DNA from: Pseudaminobacter soli (ex Zhang et al. 2022)
GTDB lineage: Bacteria > Pseudomonadota > Alphaproteobacteria > Rhizobiales > Rhizobiaceae
Assembly (NCBI RefSeq): GCF_014595955.1
Contig: NZ_JABVCF010000025.1
Coordinates: forward strand, 1 to 47,947
Direction: 5' to 3'
Length of the DNA stretch: 47,947 nucleotides
Shown: positions 34,826-43,095 of the stretch, in pieces
How positions within the stretch are numbered: position 1 is the stretch's first letter
Layout of the letters: every line of letters begins with the position of its first letter
The notes under the pieces: generated by a model
The model's database searches: none
Told to the model about the DNA's origin: nothing
Seen by the model: only the letters and a program-made list of their open reading frames with translations
Program-made: the position numbers and the translations under genes

Positions 34826-35781
34826 GGCGCAGCCCCTGCATGGTGGCAGGCAACGCTACCCGCGTCTCGGGGTAGAAGCGGCGGGGCGCTGTCCTGGCAG
34901 AGCCCGGTCGCCCGCCGGCAGCGCGGATGAAAGCGGCAGCCGGTCGAGAAGGCGAGGGCCGAGGGCACCGCGCCGGGAATGCCGCGAAGGCTACCCCTGG
35001 CGGTCCCTTCCTGCGGGATGCAGTCGATCAGGGCGGCGGTATAGGGATGGGCAGGGGCCGCGAAAATCGGGCCGACCGGCCCCTCTTCGGCCAGGCGGCC
35101 GCAATAGAGCACCGCGACACGGTCGCAGATCTGCGCGATGACGCCCATGTCATGAGTGATAAGCAGCAGCGCCAGCCCGCGGTCGCGCACCAGAGCGCCG
35201 AGTATCTGGATGATCTGTGCTTGCACCGTGACATCGAGCGCCGTGGTGGGCTCGTCGGCGATGATCAGTTCGGGTTCGCCGGCAAGCGCCATGGCGATCA
35301 CGATGCGTTGCTTCATGCCGCCGGAAAGCTGGTGGGGATAGGCATCGACCACGGCTGCCGCGTCGGGAATGCGCAGTTGGGTCAACAGGTCCAGCGTGCG
35401 GGCGCGCGCCGCGGTTTTCGTCAGGCGAAGGTGCATGCGCGAGACGATATCGACCTGCCCCCCAATCCGCTGCACCGGGTCGAGCGCGGTCATCGGGTTC
35501 TGGGTGACGAAACCGATGCGCCTGCCGCGCAGCGCGCGGCGTTCGGCCTCGCTCATCGCCGCTATGTCCCGTCCGGCGAAGCGCACCTCACCTTCGGTGA
35601 CACGCCCGCCGATCAGCGGCAACAACCCTATCGCGGCCATGGCGGTCAGCGACTTACCCGAGCCGCTTTCACCGACGAGGCCGAGGATGCGGCCGGGTTC
35701 GACGCTGAGGCTGATGCGGTCGAGGAGCGCCACCTTGCCGATTGCGACGCTGACGCGGGAGAGTTCCAGAAGCGGACTCAT
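34822..35781 (-). CDS. Peptide ABC transporter ATPase, DppD/OppD type
   Basis: A 319-aa ATPase: Walker [14 protein letters not shown] (the S-L-T variant typical of DppD), [35 protein letters not shown], Walker [14 protein letters not shown], and the C-terminal Cys-containing GCRFHPRC...LC segment that in DppD/OppD homologues binds an Fe-S cluster or stabilises the tail. It overlaps both neighbours by four bases, so the four transporter genes are translated in a chain. Confidence 0.92.
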   Translation of the reverse strand: MSPLLELSRVSVAIGKVALLDRISLSVEPGRILGLVGESGSGKSLTAMAAIGLLPLIGGRVTEGEVRFAGRDIAAMSEAERRALRGRRIGFVTQNPMTALDPVQRIGGQVDIVSRMHLRLTKTAARARTLDLLTQLRIPDAAAVVDAYPHQLSGGMKQRIVIAMALAGEPELIIADEPTTALDVTVQAQIIQILGALVRDRGLALLLITHDMGVIAQICDRVAVLYCGRLAEEGPVGPIFAAPAHPYTAALIDCIPQEGTARGSLRGIPGAVPSALAFSTGCRFHPRCRRATGLCQDSAPPLLPRDAGSVACHHAGAAP

Positions 35782-36626
35782 CCAGCACCCCGCAGCTTCG
35801 AACGGATATCGAGTTCGGCGATCAGCGCATCACCGTAGAGGTTGATCGCCAGCACCGTCGCCGCCACGGCAAGGCCCGGAAAGATGATGATCCAGGGCGC
35901 CTTGAACACCAGCGCCGAGCCGGCTGACATCATGCCGCCCCAGGAGGGCACCGGCGGCTGCGCGCCAAGGCCGAAAAAACCGAGCGTCGCTTCGAGGATG
36001 ATCGCATCGCCCGTGGCCAGCATCGCCGCGACGAGCACGGGGGCGAACGCATTGGGCAACAGGTGGCGCAGCAGGATATACGTGTTGCCCGCCCCGAGGC
36101 TGCGCGCCGCCTCGACAAAGGTCTCCCCCTTCAGCGTCATGATCTGGGCTCGGGTTAGGCGGGTGAACTGTGCCAGATAAGCAACGGCGATGGCGATCAT
36201 CGTGCCGGTGGTGCCGGGGCCGATGATGGCGACCAGGATCAGCGCGATCAGGATCTCCGGGAAGGACCAGGTCAGGTCGACGACCACCGTCACCGCGCGG
36301 TCGAACCGGCCGCCGAACCATGCAGCGGCCGCGCCGAGCACCATGCCGCATGCCACCGATAACGATATGGCGGTGGCGCTGACCGAAAGCGAGGTGCGCG
36401 CGCCGTACATAAGGCGGGTCAGAAGGTCCCGCCCGAACTCGTCCGTGCCCAGCCAGTGGGCCGCTGAGGCAGAGCCATAGGCCTCCTTCAAGGCCTGTGC
36501 GTCATAGGCATAGGGCGAGAGCACCGGGGCGAAAAGCGCCGCTGCGACGATAAGGATGAGCCACGCGCCGGCGATGCCGCCGACCGGCCAGCGAAGCGCA
36601 CGCATGGGGGCGGGCCACGCGCTCAT
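35778..36626 (-). CDS. Peptide ABC permease, DppC type
   Basis: A 282-aa membrane subunit. A first helix (about 17-35) precedes the DppC-type loop HWLGTDEFGRDLLTRLMYGAR; further helices follow, with the EAA loop FVEAARSLGAGNTYILLRHLLP. The product pairs with the DppB-type subunit to form the channel. It overlaps the dppB-type gene at ATGA. Confidence 0.92.
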   Translation of the reverse strand: MSAWPAPMRALRWPVGGIAGAWLILIVAAALFAPVLSPYAYDAQALKEAYGSASAAHWLGTDEFGRDLLTRLMYGARTSLSVSATAISLSVACGMVLGAAAAWFGGRFDRAVTVVVDLTWSFPEILIALILVAIIGPGTTGTMIAIAVAYLAQFTRLTRAQIMTLKGETFVEAARSLGAGNTYILLRHLLPNAFAPVLVAAMLATGDAIILEATLGFFGLGAQPPVPSWGGMMSAGSALVFKAPWIIIFPGLAVAATVLAINLYGDALIAELDIRSKLRGAG

Positions 36627-37549
36627 CCCATCGCCGCCCTAACGCGCGGGTCCATAATCGCCTGCACGACGTCGCCCAGGAGCGTGCCCAGCATCACCGC
36701 CATCGCCAGCATCAATAGGCACGCCTGCACCACCGGATAGTCATGCTGACCGAGCGACTTTATCAGCAGTGTCCCGAGACCCGGCCGGGCAAACACCACC
36801 TCCACGGTGATCGCCCCGCCGAGGATCCAGCCGATCCTAAGCGCAAGGATCGTCACCACCGGGATCAGCGCGTGGCGAAGGACGTGAAGAAGTTCGATGC
36901 GCCAGGGAGGCAGTCCCTTGGCATGCAGAAGCGTGACGAAGTCCTGCCTGACGGCCTCGATCATCGCCACGCGGGTGATGCGCGTGACCAGCGCGGTGCC
37001 GCCGAGGCCGATCGTCAGCACCGGAAGCACCAGCGAGTTCCAGCCGCGCGCGCCGGAAACCGGGAACCATCCCATCCAGACGGAAAAGACCAGCATCAGG
37101 ATCAGCCCCAGCCAGAAGTTGGGCATGGTGGAGCCAACGAGCACGCCGCCCATGATGGCGCGGTCTGGCCAGCGGTCGCGCCAGAGCGCCGCGATGATTC
37201 CCAGCGTTACTCCCACGACACTGGAGAAAAGCAGCGCCAGCCCGCCCAGGCGCAGAGAATGCGGCATCGCCTGCGCGATCAGTTCGGCAACCGGCCGGCG
37301 CGCGACAATGGCCGTGCCGAGATCGCCCTGAAGCACCTTTCCAAGCCAGATGCCGTATTGCACCGGCAGCGGCCGGTCGAGACCGTAGCGCGCCTCCATC
37401 TTAGCGCGGGCCGAAGCCGGCGATCCGACCTTCAGCAGGTTATCGATCGGGTCGCCGGGTAGGAAGTGGAGAATGGAGAAGATCACCACCGACACGGCCA
37501 GGAAAACCGGCACGAGCATCAGCACACGGCGGATCAGCCACGGCAGCAT
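36623..37549 (-). CDS. Peptide ABC permease, DppB type
   Basis: A 308-aa permease with about six helices, starting LIRRVLMLVPVFLAVSVVIF and the conserved FLPGDPIDNLL. It carries the long periplasmic loop before helix 2 (MEARYGLDRPLPVQYGIWL) and the EAA loop RQDFVTLLHAKGLPPWRIEL. It lies 27 bases after the binding-protein gene. Confidence 0.93.
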   Translation of the reverse strand: MLPWLIRRVLMLVPVFLAVSVVIFSILHFLPGDPIDNLLKVGSPASARAKMEARYGLDRPLPVQYGIWLGKVLQGDLGTAIVARRPVAELIAQAMPHSLRLGGLALLFSSVVGVTLGIIAALWRDRWPDRAIMGGVLVGSTMPNFWLGLILMLVFSVWMGWFPVSGARGWNSLVLPVLTIGLGGTALVTRITRVAMIEAVRQDFVTLLHAKGLPPWRIELLHVLRHALIPVVTILALRIGWILGGAITVEVVFARPGLGTLLIKSLGQHDYPVVQACLLMLAMAVMLGTLLGDVVQAIMDPRVRAAMG

Positions 37550-37576
37550 GCCGGTCCTCCCTTGCCGCGGTCGCGC

Positions 37577-39145
37577 CTACTCCTTCACCTCCATGTCCAT
37601 TATCGCCACCGTGCTGATGCCGGGCGCATTGATCTCCTCAGGCATGACCAGGCGGTCCTTGTTGTAGGCGACCGCCTGGACGGGCTGATAGATCGGCGCC
37701 ATCGGGAACTGGGTCAGCACATAGTCATGATAGGTGGTAAAATTCGCCACGCGCTCCTCCATGTTCTTCGAGCCGCTCATGGCTTTCGCGCGCAGTTCTT
37801 CCGCCTTGGGGTCGTTGAACATGGAAACGTTGGGATAGCCCAGCCTGTCGGCGCCGAAGAACCAGTCGACGATGTCGGCATTGTCCCAGTTGTAGGAACG
37901 CACGGCCAGTTGCTGGTTGCCGGTCTTGTACTGGTCGCGGATCATCGAGCTGTCGAAGGTGGTGATCTCGGCTTCGATGCCGACCGCCTTGAGTTGCGCC
38001 TGGATCACTTCGGTGAGGCGGCGGAAGATTGAATCGGACTGGGTCCACAGGGTTACTTTCAGGGGGGCTCCGTCCTTGGCCCTCACGCCGTTTTCACCCT
38101 TCTGCCAGCCGGCCTCGTCCAGCAGTGCATTCGCGCGGTCAGGATCGTAGTGGATCTTGGCGCTGTCGGAGACGTGGCTTTCCGGCAAGGCGGAAATCAG
38201 GAACGTGTCGGCGACCGATCCGACTCCCCCGAAAACCGAGGCCAGGATTTCTTCCTGGTTGATCGCCTTTGCTGCCGCTTCGCGCACGCGGATGTCGTCG
38301 AAGGGGGCCTTCGTCACATTGATCGGCATGTAGTAGACGTCCTCGCCGGGCATGGTCAGGACGGCGAGGTTCGCGCTCTTCTCCACCTCGGTGGTGAGGT
38401 CGGCGGGAACGCTCAGCAGAAGGTCGACGCCGCCGGTCTTGAGTTCCAGCAGCGCCGTCGAATCCTCGGCGATCTCGCGCAGCGTCAGCTTGGCGATCTT
38501 CGCCGGCCCGGCGTTCTTGGCCAGGGACGGACCCCACTTGTAATCGTCGTTGCGAACGAGCACCGTCTCCTGGCCGATCGTAAAGCTTTCCAGCTTGAAC
38601 GGACCGGTGCCGTACACCTCGGTCACGCCGAAATTCTCGCCGAGCGCGGCCCTGGACTCCGGTTCGACGACCGACATGTAGCTCGAAGACAGGTTGTAGA
38701 GCAGGTTGGGCTCCGGCCGCGCCATCACGAACTTTACCGTGTCGCCGTCGATCACCTGAACCTCGGCGATCGCCTCGCTCATATAGGCGTTCTCGCTGGT
38801 CTTGAACTGTTCCAGCCAGGTCTTGACCACCCCGGCGTCGAACGCCTTGCCGTTGTGAAATGTCACGCCCTTTTTGAGATGAAACGTCCAGGCCATGCCG
38901 TCCGGCGCTTCTTCCCAGCTTTCCGCAAGCCAGGGGTGATAGGACAGGTCCGCTGCCTGGCTCACCAAGCGGTCGAAGATCAGGACCGTCCCACGGCCCA
39001 GATTGTTGGCCCGGATCGGATCCAGCGTCGGTATCCCCACCTCGCTGTTGGGAGCGACGAACACCACCTCTTGCGCCTGGGCGGCGAAGATCGCAGCAAG
39101 GCTGACGGAGGCTGAAATCAAGGTCTTGCGGAAGGGAAAGGTCAT
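37577..39145 (-). CDS. Peptide-type ABC substrate-binding protein
   Basis: A 522-aa family-5 binding protein. ATG 39145 follows GAGGAGAC, giving a signal peptide of about 24 residues (KTLISASVSLAAIFAAQAQ) and ordinary Sec export, unlike the Tat-type homologue at 10455. Family blocks: LAESWEEAPDGMAWTFHLKKG, VYGTGPFKLESFTIGQE, VREAAAKAINQEEIL, MAPIYQPVQAVAYN. The longer frame to 39403 overlaps the regulator and is not used. It captures the substrate of the DppBCDF-type transporter encoded downstream, likely a short or modified peptide. It is the second gene of the operon, 32 bases after rpiR. Confidence 0.93.
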   Translation of the reverse strand: MTFPFRKTLISASVSLAAIFAAQAQEVVFVAPNSEVGIPTLDPIRANNLGRGTVLIFDRLVSQAADLSYHPWLAESWEEAPDGMAWTFHLKKGVTFHNGKAFDAGVVKTWLEQFKTSENAYMSEAIAEVQVIDGDTVKFVMARPEPNLLYNLSSSYMSVVEPESRAALGENFGVTEVYGTGPFKLESFTIGQETVLVRNDDYKWGPSLAKNAGPAKIAKLTLREIAEDSTALLELKTGGVDLLLSVPADLTTEVEKSANLAVLTMPGEDVYYMPINVTKAPFDDIRVREAAAKAINQEEILASVFGGVGSVADTFLISALPESHVSDSAKIHYDPDRANALLDEAGWQKGENGVRAKDGAPLKVTLWTQSDSIFRRLTEVIQAQLKAVGIEAEITTFDSSMIRDQYKTGNQQLAVRSYNWDNADIVDWFFGADRLGYPNVSMFNDPKAEELRAKAMSGSKNMEERVANFTTYHDYVLTQFPMAPIYQPVQAVAYNKDRLVMPEEINAPGISTVAIMDMEVKE

Positions 39146-39177
39146 GGCGTCTCCTCTCTGTGTTTTGAACCTGTGGC

Positions 39178-40110
39178 TCACTTTTTGCCGGGACTGCGCC
39201 CGGTGACGATATGGCCGACGAACTCGTCGTAGAGGGCTGAAACGTGGGCAATCCTGGTTTCGACCTCGGCCCCCAATTCGCGAAACACGCCATTCACCAT
39301 CAGCCCTATCAGGGAGGACATGGCCGAAGTCGCATCCCAGAATTGATTGAGGTCGGTCGGCACGGCGAACAGTTCGGTGACGACGCCGGGCGCCCAGTCG
39401 CAATAGGGATCGGTAATCAGCGTCACCGGGATCCCCTCGTCGCGCGCGGCCAATGCCAGATCGTGCGTCAGGCGCGAATAGCGCAACCCGTCGATCAGGA
39501 CGAGCGTGGTCTCGGCCGCCTCTCCCAGCAGGATTTCCGCGAAATGGCCGCCCGCGACATCCGCCAGATGCACGCCCGGCCGTAGGTATTGCAGGTTGTG
39601 GGCCATCTCGACCGCGTGGCCGCGTTCCGTCTGGAACCCTGCGATGAAGACCGAGCGCCGCCGCGCCAGCCGCTGGATCGCCGCCTCGAAGGCCGGTGTC
39701 GCCGCAAGCTCATAGACGGTGACAAGCGCGGCAATCTCGCGTTCCAGCGCCCGCGCCAGTTCCGCCCCGCCTTCGCGGCTGCGGTGGTGGAAATCCTTCA
39801 GCCGATCGCCGATGAGCCAGGGCTTGTCACCCAGATCCGCCTGGAGACCGGATTTCATGTCCTTGAGATGGCGGTAGCCAATGGAGCGGCAGAACCGACC
39901 GACGGAGGCCTCGGACACGCCCACCTTGCGGGCAAGCGTTGCCGCGGTCTCGAATGGCAGCGACGACTGGTTGGCCAGCAGGTAATGCGCCAGCGCGCGT
40001 TCCGAAGGCGTGCCGCCTTCCACGGCTGCGGTCAGACGGTCATGCAGATTGCCGTCGGAGGCGGTCCGATCGGCCGCACCATCAGATTGCTCCTCCTGCG
40101 AGCGACCCAC
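39178..40110 (-). CDS. RpiR/MurR-family transcriptional regulator
   Basis: A 310-aa RpiR-type regulator. An N-terminal HTH at about residues 26-100 (LPFETAATLARKVGVSEASV, GRFCRSIGYRHLKDMK) is followed by a SIS sugar-isomerase-like domain at about 140-270 (RRRSVFIAGFQTERGHAVE, DEGIPVTLITDPYCDWAPG). Most RpiR proteins sense phosphosugars, but members beside peptide or amino-acid genes exist. It heads the leftward operon and faces the racemase-type gene across 115 bases, so it probably controls both directions. Confidence 0.92.
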   Translation of the reverse strand: MGRSQEEQSDGAADRTASDGNLHDRLTAAVEGGTPSERALAHYLLANQSSLPFETAATLARKVGVSEASVGRFCRSIGYRHLKDMKSGLQADLGDKPWLIGDRLKDFHHRSREGGAELARALEREIAALVTVYELAATPAFEAAIQRLARRRSVFIAGFQTERGHAVEMAHNLQYLRPGVHLADVAGGHFAEILLGEAAETTLVLIDGLRYSRLTHDLALAARDEGIPVTLITDPYCDWAPGVVTELFAVPTDLNQFWDATSAMSSLIGLMVNGVFRELGAEVETRIAHVSALYDEFVGHIVTGRSPGKK

Positions 40111-40168
40111 CGGCTCTCCCCTCCCATGTGGATGAATTGACCGTGACAGAAATCTTTCACCTCGTCAA

Positions 40169-40186
40169 ACAGTGTAAGTAAACTGT
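40169..40186. promoter_or_regulatory. Candidate RpiR operator region
   Basis: In the 115-base divergent spacer, ACAGT-N8-ACTGT (40169-40186) is a perfect 5-bp inverted repeat. Just before it, at 40149-40158, GAAA-TC-TTTC is a second palindrome. Either could be the regulator site; there is no direct evidence. Confidence 0.4.
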
Positions 40187-40225
40187 AACAATGCTGCGGA
40201 AGCGCATTACTTCAGGATACCCGCC

Positions 40226-41359
40226 ATGCCCGATTCCACGTCCACTCGCCTGCCTCTTCGCATCGATGGCGCCGAACTGCGCCTGGTGCGCCTGCCGCTG
40301 GTGAGCCCGTTCACCATCGCCACCGGTACGATGACCGAAAAAATTTTCCCGCTGTTGATCCTTCGCTCGGGCGGGCTGGAAGGCTACGCAGAGGGCGTTA
40401 TGGACACGCTGCCCGATTATCTGGAAGAGACGGTTGCCGGGGCGATGGACCTTCTGGCGACCGTGCTTTTGCCGCAGGTTCTGGGTAAGGCGTTCCCCCA
40501 TCCGCTGTCGCTGGCGCGGGTTCTCGCGCCATGGCGCGGAAATTTCATGGCCCGGGCGACGCTGGAGATGGCCTTCTGGGACCTGTGGGCCAAGGCGCTG
40601 GACATGCCGCTACAGACCGTTCTCGGCGGTGAGGGCGAGGCGGTGGACGTCGGCGTCTCGCTGGGCATCGCGCCGATTGCCGCAACGCTGGACAGCGTCG
40701 CCTCCCATGTGCTGCAGGGCTACAGGCGGATCAAACTCAAGGTGAAGCGCGGCCACGACATCGCGCTCCTCGAGGCCGTCCGGCAGGAATTCCCGGACGC
40801 CCATCTGACCGTGGATGCGAATTGCAGCTACACGCTGGCCGATACTGACCTGATTCGGCGGATGGACGAATTCGACCTCGACTACATCGAGCAGCCGCTG
40901 GCCTGGGACGACATCCACGATCACGCCACGCTGCAATCGCGCGTCCGCACGCCGATCTGCCTCGATGAATGCATCCGCACGGTGGAGCACGCGCGGAAGG
41001 CGTTGCAAGCGGATGCGGCACGGGTGATTAACATCAAGGTCGGGCGCGCCGGCGGCCATGCGGCGGCGCGCGCCATCCACGATCTGTGCGAAGCCTTCTG
41101 CGTGCCGGTCTGGTGCGGGGGAATGTTGGAAGCGGGAATCGGCCGGGCGCACAACATCCATCTTTCGACCCTGCCGAATTTCACAAAGCCCGGCGACACG
41201 TCCTCGGCCAGCCGCTATTTTACCCGCGACATCATAGAGCAGAAACTAGAAGCCCGGGATGGAAGGATGCCGGTGCCCGAAGGTCCCGGTATTGGCGTTA
41301 CGCTGGACCAGCATTATCTCTCCACCGCCACCCTGTCGCGGCAGGAGTTTCGGCCGTGA
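40226..41359 (+). CDS. Enolase-superfamily N-acylamino-acid racemase/dipeptide epimerase type
   Basis: A 377-aa muconate-lactonizing-enzyme-subgroup protein. Catalytic set: Lys170-Leu-Lys172 (KxK), metal ligands Asp197 (VDANCSY), Glu222 (YIEQPL) and Asp247 (CLDECI), and Lys271 (NIKVGRAGG). All residues for proton transfer on both faces are intact, as in o-succinylbenzoate synthase/N-succinylamino-acid racemase. The C-terminal CGGMLEAGIGRAHNIHLSTLPNF block is typical of that subfamily. No menaquinone genes are nearby, so racemisation or epimerisation is favoured over o-succinylbenzoate synthesis. It is coupled to the following GNAT gene. Confidence 0.88.
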   Translation: MPDSTSTRLPLRIDGAELRLVRLPLVSPFTIATGTMTEKIFPLLILRSGGLEGYAEGVMDTLPDYLEETVAGAMDLLATVLLPQVLGKAFPHPLSLARVLAPWRGNFMARATLEMAFWDLWAKALDMPLQTVLGGEGEAVDVGVSLGIAPIAATLDSVASHVLQGYRRIKLKVKRGHDIALLEAVRQEFPDAHLTVDANCSYTLADTDLIRRMDEFDLDYIEQPLAWDDIHDHATLQSRVRTPICLDECIRTVEHARKALQADAARVINIKVGRAGGHAAARAIHDLCEAFCVPVWCGGMLEAGIGRAHNIHLSTLPNFTKPGDTSSASRYFTRDIIEQKLEARDGRMPVPEGPGIGVTLDQHYLSTATLSRQEFRP

Positions 41360-42078
41360 GCGGCCCTGTCCTGCGCGAACTGTCCGGCATGGCGGAATTC
41401 CGCGCCGCCGAGGCGCTTCAGCGCGAAGTCTGGGGTCCGGGCGACCTGCCCGATCCGGCCGATTTGATGATGGTGATCCAGGCCGAGGGCGGCCTCGCCG
41501 GCGGCGCCTTTGCGGAGGGGCAGCTTCTCGGCTACGTCTTCGGCTTCCCGACACGCGACCCTTCGATCCAGCATTCCCACCGGCTGGCCGTACGGCCGAT
41601 GGCGCGCGGCGCCGGCCTCGGCGTCCGCCTGAAGCGGTATCAGCGCAACTGGTGCCTGGCGCGGGGCATCACCCGGGTTCGCTGGACATTCGATCCTTTG
41701 CGCGCGGTGAACGCTGTCTTGAATATCCATCAGTTGGCGGCGACCTCGAACACCTATCTCGAGGATTATTACGGCGAGATGGAGGGGATCAACCGCGGCC
41801 TCGCTTCCGACCGGCTTCTGGTGGACTGGCACCTCGAGTCCGCGGTGGTCGCCGCCTTGGCGCAGGGTGGACAGCGCCCTTTGCGACCGGCCACAGCGCT
41901 ACCGCTTTCCCTTCCGAAAGATCTCGAGCAACTGACGAAAACGGCGCCTGGTCATGCTCGCGACCTGCGCAACCGGCTACGCAATCTGTTGCAAACGGCT
42001 TTTGCAAATGGGCGCTCGATCGTGGATTTCGACCGGAACGAAAGATGCTATCTTCTTACCGAAAACAATACGGCATAG
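41356..42078 (+). CDS. GNAT-family acyltransferase (COG3375-like)
   Basis: A 240-aa protein from GTG 41356, overlapping the preceding stop by four bases (GTGA). The GNAT core is visible: AEALQREVWGPGDLPDPADL, GGAFAEGQLLGYVFGFP (beta strands 2-4), then HSHRLAVRPMARGAGLGVRL, which is the acyl-CoA-binding R/Q-x-x-G-x-G/A loop, and TRVRWTFDPLRAVNAVLNIH, the mark of the COG3375 group. In Geobacillus, a GNAT N-succinyltransferase works with an N-succinylamino-acid racemase to turn D- into L-amino acids; the same pairing is likely here, but the deacylase gene of that pathway is not present in recognised form. Confidence 0.85.
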   Translation: MSGPVLRELSGMAEFRAAEALQREVWGPGDLPDPADLMMVIQAEGGLAGGAFAEGQLLGYVFGFPTRDPSIQHSHRLAVRPMARGAGLGVRLKRYQRNWCLARGITRVRWTFDPLRAVNAVLNIHQLAATSNTYLEDYYGEMEGINRGLASDRLLVDWHLESAVVAALAQGGQRPLRPATALPLSLPKDLEQLTKTAPGHARDLRNRLRNLLQTAFANGRSIVDFDRNERCYLLTENNTA

Positions 42079-42117
42079 CTGATGATTTTGAGCCGGAAAG
42101 CGACGCATTTGTAGAGG

Positions 42118-42284
42118 ATGATGTCAGGTTAATCTGATGACGCCATACCTTGGAAAGTGAGAAGGTTCAGGTTACGACGGCCAGCGCATTCCACTGCGCG
42201 ATCGTCCGCAGGCAGTGCAGATGGATGGTTATAGGGCGGCTCTACGAAGCTATCACTGATCCCCGGTTGACCTGACATCACCCC
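42118..42284. repeat. MITE-like element with terminal inverted repeats
   Basis: The left end ATGATGTCAGGTTAA (42118-42132) is matched on the opposite strand by GTGATGTCAGGTCAA (42270-42284), 13 of 15 identical. The 137-base interior has no coding potential. This is the shape of a miniature inverted-repeat element or the ends of an internally deleted insertion sequence. No clear target duplication was found. It lies 40 bases after the GNAT gene. Confidence 0.45.
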
Positions 42285-42329
42285 CTTAGGTGCTTCAAGC
42301 AACGGCCGCTTTGCGCGGATTGTTTCCGA

Positions 42330-42440
42330 AATCGGACCGGCAGGAAACGGCCCGTTGTATCCGTCCGACAGCTCTGCGCCACATGTCAGCCGTAGAGGGC
42401 GCTCTTGCCACTACCCAAAAGCAGACCTTGCCGACGTCGA
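42330..42440 (+). repeat. Dispersed intergenic repeat, copy C
   Basis: Blocks GACAGCTCTGCGCC, CATGTCAGCC, AGGGCGC and AAAAGCAGACCTTG line up with the second half of copy B at 31918-31998. The first half is more degraded. The neighbouring spacer 42441-42518 holds nothing recognisable. Confidence 0.5.
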
Positions 42441-42518
42441 AGGTTCTAGGCCGTGGATTCGCACAACGGCCAACCAAATTTCGCTAGGCGGCCACGCACC
42501 TCTAGGCCGGGCGGGCTC

Positions 42519-42824
42519 TTACGCCGGATGCTGCAGAGCACGTGGCGAGGTCCGCACCGCGCAAATCTGGCAAGTGGATGGTTGAGGAGAGATATGGACA
42601 CGAAGCATGTCGTAGAGAGAACGGCTATGCCGCACCAGCTTGCCGCGTCCCGGCGGGCGGCCTTGACGGGCCGGCGCCGGGGAGCCCGAGTGCCGCATGC
42701 GCCGCACGAGCTTGATGGCGAAACTGTCGCTGACGCCAAAGTGGCGGGCCGCCGCCCGGCAGGAATGGCCCGCAACAAAGTCTGCGACCCGCACCCTGAG
42801 ATCGAGGGAATAGCAGTAACCCAT
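42519..42824 (-). mobile_element. IS630-family transposase fragment (N-terminus)
   Basis: A 101-aa frame whose first ~62 residues are the DNA-binding start of an alphaproteobacterial IS630 transposase: MGYCYSLDLRVRVADFVAGH, CRAAARHFGVSDSFAIKLV and GSPAPARQGRPPGRGKL. After that the sequence diverges to unrelated residues; the DDE catalytic domain is missing. An inactive remnant. Confidence 0.8.
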
Positions 42825-43095
42825 GATCCACCTCCCTTTCCAGGCAGGGAATCACAGATCACATCAGTCCAAAACCTCAAGAATCCAATTTCCAGTCCGA
42901 TGCTCTAGGGCACAGGGAATCTCAAAGAAGGAACGCCCAGCCCAAAAATTCCGCTGGGCAATTCCGAGAGCTGGAAAGGCGACGCTGGGTCTCGAAGACT
43001 GAACCGAGGTGCCCTGACGGTCCATGGCTGCGTGATTACAGGCGACAAGCGAGCCGGCGCCATAGGCGTCCTGTCATTGGTGGATGCTGGTCATC

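Noticed and set aside
38139-39293. Several long open frames overlapping the binding-protein gene
   Set aside because: High-GC shadow frames rich in Arg/Gly/Pro without domain content.
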